A stretch of DNA of 64,000 nucleotides from an uncultured Gammaproteobacteria bacterium (GCA_947258755.1 CAMYJO010000009.1:1-64000), one strand, 5' to 3'. Positions 30,288 to 42,152 are shown, counted from the first letter of the stretch. The notes: generated by a model not told the origin, from the letters alone. Numbers and translations are program-made.

Positions 30288-30494
30288 ATGGCGACTGGAA
30301 CAGTTAAATGGTTTAGTAACTCAAAGGGATATGGCTTCATCATGTCAACCGATAACGATGAAGATATTTTTGCTCATTTCTCTGCCATTGAAATGGACGG
30401 GTATAAAACCCTGAAACAGGGCCAGCCTGTGGAATTCGATGTCACCGAAGGACCAAAGGGCTTAACCGCCACTAAAATTCGCATGCCGAATTAG
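30288..30494 (+). CDS. cspD: Cold-shock-domain protein, CspD type
   Basis: A 68-residue OB-fold protein with RNP1 KGYGFI and an RNP2-like DIFAHFSAI. The track adds 26 codons, but MATGTVKWF is the universal Csp start, and GGTAGGAG precedes ATG 30288. Its position divergent from clpS matches enteric cspD, which inhibits replication in stationary phase. At this length it could equally be a general CspA-type RNA chaperone. Confidence 0.88.
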   Translation: MATGTVKWFSNSKGYGFIMSTDNDEDIFAHFSAIEMDGYKTLKQGQPVEFDVTEGPKGLTATKIRMPN

Positions 30495-30558
30495 TCGGCA
30501 CGCTAGCAACCCCGCTCCGGTTCTGAATACCGACGGAACAAGGTACCTGGACTGGACA

Positions 30559-30582
30559 CGCCATTAAGTTGCGTTAATGGCG
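30559..30582. other. Perfect hairpin in the cspD-nudJ gap
   Basis: A 9-bp stem (CGCCATTAA / TTAATGGCG) with a 6-base loop, 65 bases after the cspD stop. No T-run follows. The rest of 30495-30879 shows no gene, promoter or other structure I can support. Confidence 0.4.
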
Positions 30583-30879
30583 CTAGATATCTTGCGGCTC
30601 TCAGATTGCCTCTCACCCCGCTTCTCACAGGCTACTGGTATGAGCTATTCCTAGGTAACAGCAGCGTTTCATCAATGAAACTCAGATACGTCACCATGCA
30701 TTCAATGGTTCGTGCCTGCATATAAGCAAAAGCTCCTCCGCAGGCCAAGCTTAAGACAAGCTGTTTTGCCAAACCGATTAAAGCATGATACAAAACCATA
30801 CTTAAATCATTGCCCTTTGCCGAAATCGGCTATTCATTTAATCTCTAATTCATTAAAGACCAGCAGACCAAGCAATCCC

Positions 30880-31326
30880 ATGACCTGGAAACCCCATGTA
30901 ACCGTCGCCGCCATTGCCCAGATACAAGGGAAATTCCTGATGGTGGAAGAAGTCATCGATGGTAGCATTGTCTATAACCAACCCGCAGGACACCTGGAGC
31001 CCGGTGAAACCTTACTACAGGCCGTGGTCCGCGAAACCCTGGAAGAAACCGCCTGGCATTTCAAGCCGAATGCCGTTACCGGCATCTACCAATGGCATAA
31101 CAATAAAAGTGACACCTCTTTTATCCGTTTTTGTTTTTCCGGGGATTGCCTGCAGCATGATCAGCACCGTCCTCTCGACAGCGACATTCAACAGGCCGTC
31201 TGGTTAAGCATGGATGACATCGAAAAAAGAAGCCGGGACTTACGCAGCCCCATGGTGTTGCAATGCCTGCGTGATTACCTGAATGGCAACCAACAACCCT
31301 TGTCGATCCTGACCGGGCTGGCCTAA
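30880..31326 (+). CDS. nudJ: NudJ-like Nudix phosphatase
   Basis: A 148-residue Nudix hydrolase. The Nudix box is [20 protein letters not shown], and the start [14 protein letters not shown] matches NudJ. E. coli NudJ hydrolyses thiamin-pyrophosphate precursors and nucleoside di/triphosphates. The longer track frame, which begins at 30712, lacks similarity before this ATG. Its stop codon overlaps the mnmA start by one base (TAATG), as in the conserved nudJ-mnmA pair. Confidence 0.9.
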   Translation: MTWKPHVTVAAIAQIQGKFLMVEEVIDGSIVYNQPAGHLEPGETLLQAVVRETLEETAWHFKPNAVTGIYQWHNNKSDTSFIRFCFSGDCLQHDQHRPLDSDIQQAVWLSMDDIEKRSRDLRSPMVLQCLRDYLNGNQQPLSILTGLA

Positions 31327-32405
31327 TGAAGCAGAACAAGAAAATCATTGTCGGCATGTCCGGTGGTGTTGATTCCGCGGTCGCTGCTCTACTGTTACTT
31401 GAGCAGGGTTATCAGGTAGAAGGCCTGTTCATGAAAAACTGGGAAGAAGACGATACCGATGAGTTTTGCACCGCCGAACAAGACCTGAAGGATGCGGCAT
31501 CGGTCTGCACGACGCTAGGCATGCCCCTGCATACCGTAAACTTCTCAACCGAATACTGGGACCGCGTATTTGAATACTTCCTGGCCGAGTATCGCGCCGG
31601 TCGCACGCCAAACCCGGACATTATGTGCAATAAAGAGATTAAATTCAGGGCCTTCCTCGATTATGCATTAGACTTGGGGGCCGACGGCATTGCCACTGGA
31701 CACTATGCCCGGATTGACCAACATCAGGGGCGATATCGCCTGAAAAAAGGGCTGGACGAGAATAAGGACCAGAGCTACTTTCTTTATGCCGTTGGACAAA
31801 AACCACTAAGCCAAAGTCTGTTTCCGATCGGCGAACTGCAGAAGTCCGAAGTGCGTACGCTTGCCGAGAAAAATCATTTTACTAACGCCCGCAAAAAAGA
31901 CAGTACCGGCATATGCTTTATTGGCGAAAGAAATTTTCGCGAATTTCTGCAAACCTACCTGCCTGCACAGCCCGGCGAAATACGTACGGCTGAGGGTGAT
32001 TTAATCGGCACCCACCAGGGACTGATGTACTACACATTGGGTCAACGACAAGGGCTAGGCATTGGCGGTCAGAAAACCGGCTCGGAAGAACCCTGGTATG
32101 TGGCCGACAAAGACCTTGCCAACAATAGGCTTCTGGTCGTGCAGGGACACCATCACCCGTTATTGTACAAACCGGATTTGATCGCCAGGGATTGTCACTG
32201 GATAAATGAAAGTATGCCAACCGCACCCCTGGCTTGCAGCGCAAAAACACGCTATCGGCAAGCCGACCAGGTATGCGAGCTCATCCCGCAAGACAAGGAT
32301 TCTGTCAAAGTGATCTTCAAGGAGCCACAACGCGCTGTTACACCGGGCCAATCAGTAGTATTCTATCAGCAGGATATTTGCCTGGGCGGCGGCATTATCT
32401 GTTAA
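31326..32405 (+). CDS. mnmA: tRNA 2-thiouridylase MnmA
   Basis: A 359-residue PP-loop enzyme ([14 protein letters not shown] at about 10-23). The catalytic pair is Cys101 ([11 protein letters not shown]) and Cys197 (GICFIGER). It thiolates U34 of tRNA-Lys, -Glu and -Gln using sulfur passed from IscS via the Tus relay. Usually hflD and purB follow; here an mla operon is inserted before hflD, and acnA plus a receiver protein are inserted before purB. Confidence 0.96.
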   Translation: MKQNKKIIVGMSGGVDSAVAALLLLEQGYQVEGLFMKNWEEDDTDEFCTAEQDLKDAASVCTTLGMPLHTVNFSTEYWDRVFEYFLAEYRAGRTPNPDIMCNKEIKFRAFLDYALDLGADGIATGHYARIDQHQGRYRLKKGLDENKDQSYFLYAVGQKPLSQSLFPIGELQKSEVRTLAEKNHFTNARKKDSTGICFIGERNFREFLQTYLPAQPGEIRTAEGDLIGTHQGLMYYTLGQRQGLGIGGQKTGSEEPWYVADKDLANNRLLVVQGHHHPLLYKPDLIARDCHWINESMPTAPLACSAKTRYRQADQVCELIPQDKDSVKVIFKEPQRAVTPGQSVVFYQQDICLGGGIIC

Positions 32406-32443
32406 CAATAGCCAATAACAATTTAATGTAGCCAGATACGGAC

Positions 32444-33244
32444 ATGCAACAGAAGCATTCACACATCATCAAGGTTAGTGGGCTGAACTCTCACTATGGA
32501 GAACGTCAGATCCTGCATGATGTCAATCTTGATGTCAGGGAAGGCGAGATCATGGTCATCATGGGCAGTAGTGGCTCAGGCAAAACAACATTACTTCGCA
32601 CGATGCTCGGCCTGAATAAACCGAGTCAGGGTCAGGTCCACCTGCTGGGCAAAGAAATTACCAGCATGCCAACCAGGGAGCTGTATAAGATTCGCCAACA
32701 GTTTGGCGTCTCCTTCCAGGGTGGCGCATTGTTCAGCTCGATGTCAGTCAAGGAAAACATTCAACTGCCCTTGCGTGAACATACCCAGCTGGATCAAACC
32801 ACGATGGACATTATGTGCCGACTGAAGCTGGAAGTGGTTAACCTGTCCGGTTTCGAGCAACTGATGCCGGGCGAATTATCGGGTGGCATGTTAAAACGCG
32901 TAGCGCTGGCGCGCGCCATTATCATGGATCCGAAACTGCTATTTTTTGATGAGCCCTCGGCCGGGCTCGATCCGGTTGTCTCCGCTGAACTCGATGAATT
33001 GATCATCCGCTTGAAAGACGCCATGAACATGACCATTGTCGTTGTTACCCACGAACTCGAAAGCGCATTTCGTATCGCCGATCGTATCACTGTGATCGAC
33101 CAGGGCTCGGTATTGATTACTGGTAGCGTTGACGAAGTTAAAAACTGCGATAATGAGCGCGTACAAAACCTGCTAAACCGTCGCCCGCGAAATGAAATCA
33201 TCGATGCCGATGAATACATTAAACGCCTGACTGGAACTCAATAA
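32444..33244 (+). CDS. mlaF: MlaF, ATPase of the Mla phospholipid transporter
   Basis: A 266-residue ABC ATPase. Walker A GSSGSGKTT spans about 41-49, the signature LSGGMLKR is near 147, and Walker B LLFFDEPSAGLDP is near 168. It powers retrograde or anterograde glycerophospholipid movement across the envelope with MlaE and MlaD. Its TAATG stop/start overlap with mlaE indicates tight coupling. The C-terminus is extended as in E. coli MlaF. Confidence 0.93.
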   Translation: MQQKHSHIIKVSGLNSHYGERQILHDVNLDVREGEIMVIMGSSGSGKTTLLRTMLGLNKPSQGQVHLLGKEITSMPTRELYKIRQQFGVSFQGGALFSSMSVKENIQLPLREHTQLDQTTMDIMCRLKLEVVNLSGFEQLMPGELSGGMLKRVALARAIIMDPKLLFFDEPSAGLDPVVSAELDELIIRLKDAMNMTIVVVTHELESAFRIADRITVIDQGSVLITGSVDEVKNCDNERVQNLLNRRPRNEIIDADEYIKRLTGTQ

Positions 33245-34035
33245 TGTTACGTAACAGCATAGAAAGTCTCGGCCGCAGCATGATCGGGTTCACCCATACC
33301 ACCGGTATGATGGGCGTGTTCCTGTACCAGTGCCTGCGACAATTATTGCTACCACCGCATAAACTGCATGCGATTATCAAGCAGGTCTATTTTATCGGCT
33401 CACGCTCCACCATTGTCATTATTTTTACCGGACTGTTTACCGGTATGGTATTGGCATTACAGGGTTATCATAACCTCAAAGATTTCGGTTCCACGGACCT
33501 GCTCGGGTCCGCCGTCGGCCTTGGCCTGATCCAGGAACTGGGACCGGTATTAACGGCATTGATGGTGATCGGCCGTGCCGGTTCGGCGATATGCGCCGAA
33601 ATTGGCATCATGCGCCATTCTGAACAAATCGACGCACTCGAATGTATGGGTATCGATCCATATCGCTTCCTGATGGTGCCCAAGTTTATCGCCGCGCTGC
33701 TGTCGCTGCCGATCCTGACCTTCCTGTTTGATGTAATCGGCATTCTCGGCGGTTATCTGGTCGGTGTGCAGTTGATGGGGGTCAGTGAAGGCTCCTATTT
33801 CCAGGGCATGTATGCATCGGTCGACTGGGCCGATGTCCGGCTGGGCTTCGTAAAATCGATGATCTTTGCCATACTGATAGTCTGGATTGCGACCTTCAAG
33901 GGTTATTTCCTGCACGTCCTTAAATCGGGCGGGCATGGTGCTGAAGGCGTCAGCCGGGTCACAACCGACACCGTGGTGCTATCATCGGTTATCATCCTGG
34001 CCAGTGATTACCTGATCGGCTCTATTATGTTATAG
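33244..34035 (+). CDS. mlaE: MlaE, inner-membrane permease of the Mla system
   Basis: A 263-residue MlaE/PF02405 permease with five to six hydrophobic segments. Family signatures are visible: IIFTGLFTGMVLALQGY, LGPVLTALMVIGRAGSAICAEIGIMRHSEQIDAL and the glycine-rich VIGILGGYLVG. It forms the core dimer with MlaF and the MlaD hexamer. It starts on the last base of mlaF. Confidence 0.94.
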   Translation: MLRNSIESLGRSMIGFTHTTGMMGVFLYQCLRQLLLPPHKLHAIIKQVYFIGSRSTIVIIFTGLFTGMVLALQGYHNLKDFGSTDLLGSAVGLGLIQELGPVLTALMVIGRAGSAICAEIGIMRHSEQIDALECMGIDPYRFLMVPKFIAALLSLPILTFLFDVIGILGGYLVGVQLMGVSEGSYFQGMYASVDWADVRLGFVKSMIFAILIVWIATFKGYFLHVLKSGGHGAEGVSRVTTDTVVLSSVIILASDYLIGSIML

Positions 34036-34088
34036 CGGCATCGTCGCAAACTTTAAGTGCAAAGCGTTATAAAGATAGGATAAATATT

Positions 34089-34541
34089 ATGCAGAAATCC
34101 ATGCTTGAATTAACTGTCGGCAGCTTCATGATCATTGGCCTGGTCTGTTTTTCCTACCTGGCTGTCATCGTCGGTGGGGTTGACTGGTTTAGTGATGAGA
34201 GCTATCGGGTTAAGGCACGTTTTAACTCCATTTCCGGGCTCAAACAGGGCGCGATTGTCGAGATCGCCGGCGTTAAGGTCGGTAAGGTCGAACATATCGA
34301 CCTCGACAATGGCGAATATGAGGCCATTGTGGAACTTTCCTTAAAAAACGGGGTTAAATTACAGGAAGACAGTATCGCCTCGATACGCACGGCTGGCATT
34401 ATTGGCGATCGTTTCGTTAACATCAAACCGGGTGGCGCGGATGATTTAATAGAACCCGGCGGTACGATCATAGAAACAGAATCCGCTATCAGCTTGGAAG
34501 AACTGATCAGCAAATATATTTTCGAAAGCGATAACAAATAA
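34089..34541 (+). CDS. mlaD: MlaD, MCE-domain lipid-binding protein
   Basis: A 150-residue protein with one N-terminal membrane helix (about 10-29) and a single MCE domain (ARFNSISGLKQGAIVEIAGV, RTAGIIGDRFVNIKPGG). Six copies form the periplasmic lipid channel on MlaFE. It is shorter than E. coli MlaD (183) because the C-terminal tail is trimmed. It lies 53 bases after mlaE and one base before mlaA. Confidence 0.93.
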   Translation: MQKSMLELTVGSFMIIGLVCFSYLAVIVGGVDWFSDESYRVKARFNSISGLKQGAIVEIAGVKVGKVEHIDLDNGEYEAIVELSLKNGVKLQEDSIASIRTAGIIGDRFVNIKPGGADDLIEPGGTIIETESAISLEELISKYIFESDNK

Positions 34542-34542
34542 C

Positions 34543-35337
34543 ATGAACAAAACCAATCGCCACGGCAATCACAGACAAGCATGGGTTGGCATGAAGCTGA
34601 TCCTGCTGACCTTTTGCATGCCCTTTCAAGTGCAAGCCGAAACCCAAGCCGGCGCGGCAAGCAACCAGCCTGTCAACAGCATTGCCATTGAAGACGACTT
34701 CACTCAGGAAGATACTGATGAAGTCCAGGTGTCCGACCCATTTCAGCCTTTTAACCGCGCCATGTTCACTTTCAATGACAAGGCCTACGTCCATGTACTC
34801 AAACCAGTGGCCGTCGGCTATCGCAATGTGGTGCCGGAGAAAGGCCGTATTTCAGTGAGCAATTTTTTCAGTAACCTGCTGGCCCCGGTGCGCATCGTCA
34901 ATGCCAGCCTGCAGTTAAAAGGTGAAGATGCGACGAATGAATTCTGGCGCCTGCTGATCAACACCACCCTCGGCCTTGGCGGTTTTTTCGATGTTGCCAA
35001 AAACGACTTCAAGATCGGCATCAAAAAGGAAGATTTTGGCCAGACCCTGGGCCATTACGGTGTCGGCAACGGCCCGTACCTGGTAATACCCTTCCTCGGT
35101 CCGTCTACAGTGCGTGATGGTTTCGGGCTGGTAGTCGATGGTTATGCCTTCGATCCCATGAAGCATATTTTAGAAGATGAAACCGGGGAGCTGGTGACGG
35201 CCAAGCTGTTAGATATTGAAACCGGCCTGTCTCTGGACAAGGACAGCTATGAGGCCATCAAAAAAGATGCGATCGACCCGTACATATTTCTACGCGATGC
35301 CTACATACAATTCAGGGCAGGAGCGGTCGCCAAGTAG
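34543..35337 (+). CDS. mlaA: MlaA/VacJ, outer-membrane phospholipid extraction protein
   Basis: A 264-residue VacJ-family protein with SDPFQPFNRAMFTFNDK and the GQTLGHYGVGNGPYLVIPFLG core. E. coli MlaA is a lipoprotein; here the leader is MKLILLTFCMPFQVQA-ET after a basic N-terminal extension. The only leader cysteine is preceded by Leu-Thr-Phe, a poor lipobox, so cleavage at VQA by signal peptidase I looks as likely. The gene sits between mlaD and mlaC, unlike the separate E. coli locus. Confidence 0.92.
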   Translation: MNKTNRHGNHRQAWVGMKLILLTFCMPFQVQAETQAGAASNQPVNSIAIEDDFTQEDTDEVQVSDPFQPFNRAMFTFNDKAYVHVLKPVAVGYRNVVPEKGRISVSNFFSNLLAPVRIVNASLQLKGEDATNEFWRLLINTTLGLGGFFDVAKNDFKIGIKKEDFGQTLGHYGVGNGPYLVIPFLGPSTVRDGFGLVVDGYAFDPMKHILEDETGELVTAKLLDIETGLSLDKDSYEAIKKDAIDPYIFLRDAYIQFRAGAVAK

Positions 35338-35450
35338 AGCCCTGGTTACATTTGCAGCAATAATGACATGAAATAACGATATTTTCACGAACATGGCACT
35401 TTTCGTCTGGCGCCAGGTCAGATAAAATAGCATCAAAAGGACTAATAACC

Positions 35451-36095
35451 GTGAATATACTCAAACTTAACAGCATCATGCTTGCCTTGTTCCTCGCATT
35501 CCTGGCCCCGGCCAGTCAGGCACAGGCCTCGGCGACCGAACAGGTCAAGAGCACTGTAGAAAGTGTCCTCAACGTATTAAGGGATAAATCACTGGATACG
35601 GATTTACGTCGCGACAAAATCCGCGAATTGATCAAGGGACGCTTTTATTTTCGCGCCATGTCTCAAAGCGCACTGTCGCGCTACTGGCGCAAAGCCAATC
35701 CGCAGCAGCAAGACAGGTTTGTCGAACTGTTTTCACGCCTGTTGGAAGCGACTTATCTCGGCCGTATCGAAGCCTATACCGATGAGCGCGTTGAGTACCT
35801 GCGTGAAAAACAAAAAAATCCGAAAAGGGTCGTGGTGTATACACAGATTGTCACCAATTCCGGAGACATTCCCATTAATTACAAGCTGGCCAAAAAGGAC
35901 GAGCAGTGGATGGTCTATGACGTCGTCATCGAAGAAGTCAGCCTAATCAGTAATTATCGTTCCAGTTATGCCGAAATCATCAAGAAGGAAGGCATGGAAG
36001 GACTGTTGTCAAAAATGCAACAGAAACTCAACGACAAGGACAAGCAAGAAAAAGCGGCAAGGCTTGATACCTTATTGCTATCGGCACAGCTATGA
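35451..36095 (+). CDS. mlaC: MlaC, periplasmic phospholipid shuttle
   Basis: A 214-residue periplasmic protein with a signal peptide ending near SQAQA. The MlaC/Ttg2D fold signature FYFRAMSQSALSRYWRKANPQQ and a DVVIEEVSLISNYRSSY strand are clear. It ferries lipid between MlaA and MlaD. The start is GTG 35451 with AAGGA upstream. mlaB (STAS domain) is not found after it; hflD follows. Confidence 0.92.
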   Translation: MNILKLNSIMLALFLAFLAPASQAQASATEQVKSTVESVLNVLRDKSLDTDLRRDKIRELIKGRFYFRAMSQSALSRYWRKANPQQQDRFVELFSRLLEATYLGRIEAYTDERVEYLREKQKNPKRVVVYTQIVTNSGDIPINYKLAKKDEQWMVYDVVIEEVSLISNYRSSYAEIIKKEGMEGLLSKMQQKLNDKDKQEKAARLDTLLLSAQL

Positions 36096-36167
36096 TACCG
36101 TTAGCTGTTTGTCGACTGTGATGCTAGAGCCTATCCTGATTATTTTGTCGGCCATTAATTCACACCC

Positions 36168-36812
36168 ATGAAACACACGCTGTATGATCAGGTGTTAAGC
36201 CTGGCAGGGGTTTTTCAGGCCGCTGCACTGGTTAAACGCGGTGCCCGGCATCGCCTGATTATTGATAACGATATTGAGACCAGTATCAACAGCCTGTTCA
36301 TGGTCAACGCGGACTCGGTTGAACAGATCTATAATGGACCCGCCTATCTGCGTCAGGGACTGAGTACACTGATGGCGCAACTCGGCAATCAAACAAGTCT
36401 GAGGGATGTAGAGGTCAGCCGTTATGTCATCACCCTGTTGTATCTGGAAAAAAAATTATCACGCAACAATGACCTAATGACCACCCTGGCCAATGGCATC
36501 AGCAGCGCCCAGGAACAGGCCGAGTTTTTTAGCCCGACACATGAGAACGTCGTCGCTGCCCTGGCCGACCTCTATCAACAGACAGTCAGTACCCTGAACC
36601 CCAGAATCATCGTCAATGGCGATCCACAGCTGTTGCAGGAACCACAGAATGCCAATCTTATCCGCGCACTGCTATTGGCCGGCATTCGCTCCGCTATGGC
36701 CTGGCGACAATGCGGCGGCAAGCGCTGGCAATTGCTATTCAAGCGCCAGACCATCCTGAATGAGGCCCGTCAGACCCTGGATAAACTCCCCACCATCGAT
36801 GCAAGGGTATGA
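36168..36812 (+). CDS. hflD: HflD, lysogenisation regulator homologue
   Basis: A 214-residue, mainly helical protein colinear with HflD (LSLAGVFQAAALV, SINSLFMVNADSVEQIYN, RYVITLLYLEKKLSRN). It is membrane-associated in E. coli, where it modulates phage lambda CII. Its broad conservation beside mnmA and purB suggests a housekeeping role that is not settled. The stop codon abuts TATAAT (36813-36818), a possible -10 for acnA. Confidence 0.9.
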   Translation: MKHTLYDQVLSLAGVFQAAALVKRGARHRLIIDNDIETSINSLFMVNADSVEQIYNGPAYLRQGLSTLMAQLGNQTSLRDVEVSRYVITLLYLEKKLSRNNDLMTTLANGISSAQEQAEFFSPTHENVVAALADLYQQTVSTLNPRIIVNGDPQLLQEPQNANLIRALLLAGIRSAMAWRQCGGKRWQLLFKRQTILNEARQTLDKLPTIDARV

Positions 36813-36902
36813 TATAATTGCCCTATCTGGGTAAAAATACCACCGTAACATATTGATTAACTTAATGTATCGCTGAAATCAGCGCTATACAGGGGAGTCT
36901 TC

Positions 36903-39566
36903 ATGAGTAACAGTTTTAACGCGCGCGCTGATCTTACAGTCAACCAACAACAATACGAGATTTTTCGCCTCAAGGCTGTCGACAATGCCGATCGCCTACC
37001 CTATTCGCTGAAAATCCTGTTGGAAAACCTGCTACGGCATGAGGATGGTATCAACGTCAGCGCCGATGACATCCAGGCCCTGGCCAACTGGCAGCCGCAG
37101 GCCGAACCAAGTATCGAGATAGCGTTCACGCCCGCACGCGTATTGATGCAAGACTTTACCGGCGTGCCTGCCGTGGTTGATCTGGCAGCGATGCGCGATG
37201 CCATGCGTGCACTGGGTGGTAACCCGGAAAAAATCAATCCGTTGCAACCCGCCGAACTGGTCATCGACCACTCGGTACAGATCGATATGTTCGGTAATGC
37301 CGATGCGATTCAGTTCAATGCCGATCTGGAATACCAACGCAATCAGGAACGCTACAGCTTCCTGAAATGGGGCCAGAAGGCCTTTTCCAATTTCAAAGTC
37401 GTACCACCGGACACCGGTATTGTTCACCAGGTCAACCTGGAATACCTCGCGCGTGCAGTCTTTGCCAAGGACAATAACGGCCGCCTGCAAGCCTATCCGG
37501 ACACCCTGGTCGGCACGGATTCACACACCACCATGATCAATGGCCTCGGCGTACTCGGTTGGGGCGTCGGCGGTATCGAAGCTGAGGCTGCGATGCTTGG
37601 TCAACCGGTGTCGATGTTGATCCCGCAGGTCGTTGGCTTTCGCCTGACCGGCGCCCTGCCCGAAGGCGCGACCGCCACTGACCTGGTCCTGACCGTGGTC
37701 GAGATCCTGCGCGAGCATGGCGTGGTCGGCAAATTTGTTGAATTCTTCGGTAACGGTCTCGACCAATTGTCACTGGCCGACCGTGCCACGATCGCCAACA
37801 TGGCGCCCGAGTACGGTGCCACCTGTGGTATTTTCCCGATAGACCAGGAAACACTGAATTACCTGAAACTGTCCGGGCGTGATGAGCAATCAATCGCACT
37901 GGTAGAGGCCTATGCAAAAGAACAGGGCTTCTTCCGTGATGCACAGACGACTGAGGCCGACTACAGCGCGGTTATCGAACTGGACATCTCTACCGTCGTA
38001 CCCAGTCTGGCAGGCCCCAAGCGACCCCAGGATCGAATTCCGCTGAATCAGTCGCAATCAATGTTTGTCGATGATCTTGCCAAACTGAAGCAGGAACGCA
38101 GCCTCAACAGCAAGGCCGTCAGCACGACAATCAATGGTGAACAGGTCAGTCTCGATGATGGTGCCGTTGTTATCGCATCGATCACCTCCTGTACCAATAC
38201 CTCAAACCCCTCGGTCATGATCGGCGCCGGCCTGGTTGCCAAAAAGGCGGCCGCCCTTGGTCTCAAGGTCAAACCCTGGGTCAAGACCTCGCTGGCACCC
38301 GGTTCACGCGTGGTCACCGAATACCTGAAACAGGCTGATGTCTTGAAGGACCTCGAGGCCCTTGGCTTTTTTGTCGTCGGTTATGGCTGTGCAACCTGTA
38401 TCGGTAATTCCGGTCCGTTACCGGAACCGGTTTCTGCTGCGATTAGCGAAGGCCAGCTCTCGGCTGCATCCGTGCTGTCTGGTAACCGTAACTTTGAAGG
38501 GCGCGTGCACGCCGAGGTACGCATGAACTACCTGGCCTCACCACCGCTGGTCGTCGCCTATGCGATCGCCGGCACCATGAACATCGACCTGCAAAACGAC
38601 CCGCTGGGAGAGGATACACAGGGAAATCCAGTCTATTTGAAAGATATCTGGCCGGCACACAATGAAATCCAGCAGGCCATACAGGAAAGCGTCAACCGCA
38701 GTGAGTTCACCGAGGCCTATGGCGAAGTCTATAAGGGCGAGGATCGCTGGATCAATCTGGCCTCTCCAGAGGGACAGCTGTTTGACTGGCAGCAGGATTC
38801 CACCTATATCAAGAACCCACCCTACTTTGAAAACATGACGTTGACCGTTAACCCGGTCAAAGACATCAGTGGTGCACGGGCACTGGCACTGCTGGGTGAT
38901 TCTGTCACCACCGACCATATATCTCCGGCAGGAGCGATCAAGGCCGACAGCCCGGCGGGACGTTACTTACAGGAGCAAGGCGTCAAACAGAGTGACTTTA
39001 ACTCGCTGGGTTCACGTCGCGGCAACCATGAGGTGATGATGCGCGGTACCTTTGCCAATATCCGCCTGCGTAATCTGCTCGCACCCGGCACCGAAGGCGG
39101 CATTACCGTGCACCAGCCTAGTGGCGAACAAATGAGTATCTTTGATGCCTCGGTCAAATACCAACAAGAACAGGTGCCATTGATTGTCATCGCCGGCAAA
39201 GAATATGGTTCAGGTTCGTCACGCGACTGGGCCGCCAAGGGTCCGCGTCTGCTCGGCATCCAGGCGGTTATCGCCGAAAGTTATGAGCGCATCCATCGCT
39301 CCAACCTGGTCGGCATGGGCATTCTGCCACTGCAGTTCATGGATGGAGACAATGCCAGCTCACTGGGCATTACAGGCAAAGAAATATTTAATATTGAAGG
39401 GCTTGGCGATGGTTCCTCGAAACAAGTTAATATCAGGGCCGTGGCAGAAGACGGCTCAGAAAAGCAATTCGCTGCACGCGTGCGCATCGATACGCCGCAG
39501 GAAATTGAGTACTACCGCAATGGCGGTATCCTGCATTATGTCCTAAGGCAACTAGCCCAGGACTGA
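36903..39566 (+). CDS. acnA: Aconitate hydratase A
   Basis: An 887-residue AcnA/IRP-type aconitase. The [4Fe-4S] cysteines are near residue 430 (SCTNTSNPS) and in [12 protein letters not shown] (about 494-498). The C-terminal swivel domain has [11 protein letters not shown] and [12 protein letters not shown]. It isomerises citrate and isocitrate. AcnA is usually the stress-stable form and can bind RNA when it loses its cluster. The Shine-Dalgarno sequence is CAGGGGAG. It converges on the receiver gene with four bases between the stops. Confidence 0.96.
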   Translation: MSNSFNARADLTVNQQQYEIFRLKAVDNADRLPYSLKILLENLLRHEDGINVSADDIQALANWQPQAEPSIEIAFTPARVLMQDFTGVPAVVDLAAMRDAMRALGGNPEKINPLQPAELVIDHSVQIDMFGNADAIQFNADLEYQRNQERYSFLKWGQKAFSNFKVVPPDTGIVHQVNLEYLARAVFAKDNNGRLQAYPDTLVGTDSHTTMINGLGVLGWGVGGIEAEAAMLGQPVSMLIPQVVGFRLTGALPEGATATDLVLTVVEILREHGVVGKFVEFFGNGLDQLSLADRATIANMAPEYGATCGIFPIDQETLNYLKLSGRDEQSIALVEAYAKEQGFFRDAQTTEADYSAVIELDISTVVPSLAGPKRPQDRIPLNQSQSMFVDDLAKLKQERSLNSKAVSTTINGEQVSLDDGAVVIASITSCTNTSNPSVMIGAGLVAKKAAALGLKVKPWVKTSLAPGSRVVTEYLKQADVLKDLEALGFFVVGYGCATCIGNSGPLPEPVSAAISEGQLSAASVLSGNRNFEGRVHAEVRMNYLASPPLVVAYAIAGTMNIDLQNDPLGEDTQGNPVYLKDIWPAHNEIQQAIQESVNRSEFTEAYGEVYKGEDRWINLASPEGQLFDWQQDSTYIKNPPYFENMTLTVNPVKDISGARALALLGDSVTTDHISPAGAIKADSPAGRYLQEQGVKQSDFNSLGSRRGNHEVMMRGTFANIRLRNLLAPGTEGGITVHQPSGEQMSIFDASVKYQQEQVPLIVIAGKEYGSGSSRDWAAKGPRLLGIQAVIAESYERIHRSNLVGMGILPLQFMDGDNASSLGITGKEIFNIEGLGDGSSKQVNIRAVAEDGSEKQFAARVRIDTPQEIEYYRNGGILHYVLRQLAQD

Positions 39567-39570
39567 GGAT

Positions 39571-40371
39571 TTATGACATCAGGTTCTGCAACATCTGTCT
39601 GACCGCATCGGGCTCAAACGGCTTGTCGCAGATACCTGATACCCCCGCCTGTTGAACGGCCGACAGGCGACTGTCGTTCGCTTCACTGGTCACCATCAAA
39701 ATCGGAATCGCATTTTGCGAGCTATTCTCACGTATATAGCGTGTCAACGCCTCGCCATCCATCTCCGGCATATTGTAGTCGGTGACAACCAGATCGTAAT
39801 AATTTGCCTCGATCATGGCAACCGCCTCACGACCGTTCTTGGCGGTCTCAATTTGCGCGATACCAAGATTAGTCAACACCCGGCTAATATGTTTTCTCGC
39901 CAGAGAGCTGTCATCCACCACCAATACCTTTAGCTCATCCAGTTGAATGTCGGCCAGGGCTTGCTCATCCGGCATAATCAGATCTACGGTCGAATACAAT
40001 GCACGCTTGAGATCTTCAGCGGCAAAGGGTTTGGGTAGAATGGCGACAACACCGGCCTGCCGAATCGGATCGAGACTGGCCCAGGATGTCTCACTGGATA
40101 TCAGCATATACGGCACCGCTTCCAACGCCGGGTCCGCACGCAAACCAAGGACCAAATCGGTGCCGGTCATGTCGGGTAAATACATGCTACTAATGACCAG
40201 GTCGGGAATGGACTGCTTGATATTATCCAGCGCCGTTTGCCCATCATGAAAGAGCTCGACTTTACTGACATCCAAATCCTGCAAGCGCTGATGAATTATT
40301 CTGCCTTGCATAGCCGAGGGCTCAACGACCGTGATCGCGAGGTCTGAAATCGGGATTTTTTCCATAACCAT
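39571..40371 (-). CDS. Double-receiver (REC-REC) protein with a degenerate first domain
   Basis: A 266-residue protein made only of two CheY-like domains. In the second (about 146-266) the acidic pair VVDDSS and Asp198 in VVTDYNMPEMDG are intact. In the first (about 10-130) the acidic pair is VEPSA and the phosphoacceptor is Ser62 (ISSMYLPDMTG), so it cannot be phosphorylated normally. There is no output domain. It probably acts by protein contact, as a pseudo-receiver with a true receiver. It is divergent from purB, and no kinase is nearby. Confidence 0.88.
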   Translation of the reverse strand: MVMEKIPISDLAITVVEPSAMQGRIIHQRLQDLDVSKVELFHDGQTALDNIKQSIPDLVISSMYLPDMTGTDLVLGLRADPALEAVPYMLISSETSWASLDPIRQAGVVAILPKPFAAEDLKRALYSTVDLIMPDEQALADIQLDELKVLVVDDSSLARKHISRVLTNLGIAQIETAKNGREAVAMIEANYYDLVVTDYNMPEMDGEALTRYIRENSSQNAIPILMVTSEANDSRLSAVQQAGVSGICDKPFEPDAVRQMLQNLMS

Positions 40372-40548
40372 TTACATTACATATTGATACATACAGCTTT
40401 TCGGCCTGCTGATTGAATCCTTTAAAAACAGCTTATAATTCATTGATATATTATAAATAATAGCAGCTAGGCCTGCCTTAAGGCCCGTCTCTTGTGAATA
40501 AAATACATTACATATATTTATTATCTATATGATATCTTTAAATAATGA

Positions 40549-42003
<1,455 letters not shown>

Positions 42004-42005
42004 TA

Positions 42006-42028
42006 AACAGGTGATGCAGTCACCTGTT
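42006..42028. other. Stem-loop 1 after purB
   Basis: A perfect 9-bp stem (AACAGGTGA / TCACCTGTT) with a 5-base loop starts three bases after the purB stop. It is the first of four hairpins in the purB 3' region. Confidence 0.6.
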
Positions 42029-42039
42029 CGCGACACCAC

Positions 42040-42063
42040 AAACTGTGAAACAGCACACAGTTT
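42040..42063. other. Stem-loop 2 after purB
   Basis: An 8-bp stem (AAACTGTG / CACAGTTT) with an 8-base loop, followed by a short TTTAT. It may give partial termination. Confidence 0.5.
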
Positions 42064-42092
42064 TATCGAACAGAAAGGGTAGGATTTTAATT

Positions 42093-42152
42093 ATATAGTT
42101 TGTTAGCCCTCTTATCCCGCGATATTCCCCGCAAGGTCTAACAAAACTATAT
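42093..42152. other. Long imperfect hairpin in the purB-roxA gap
   Basis: ATATAGTTTGTTAG pairs with CTAACAAAACTATAT, with one bulged A, across a 31-base loop. Its purpose is unknown. The arms look like ends of a small inserted element or a structured RNA. Confidence 0.45.
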
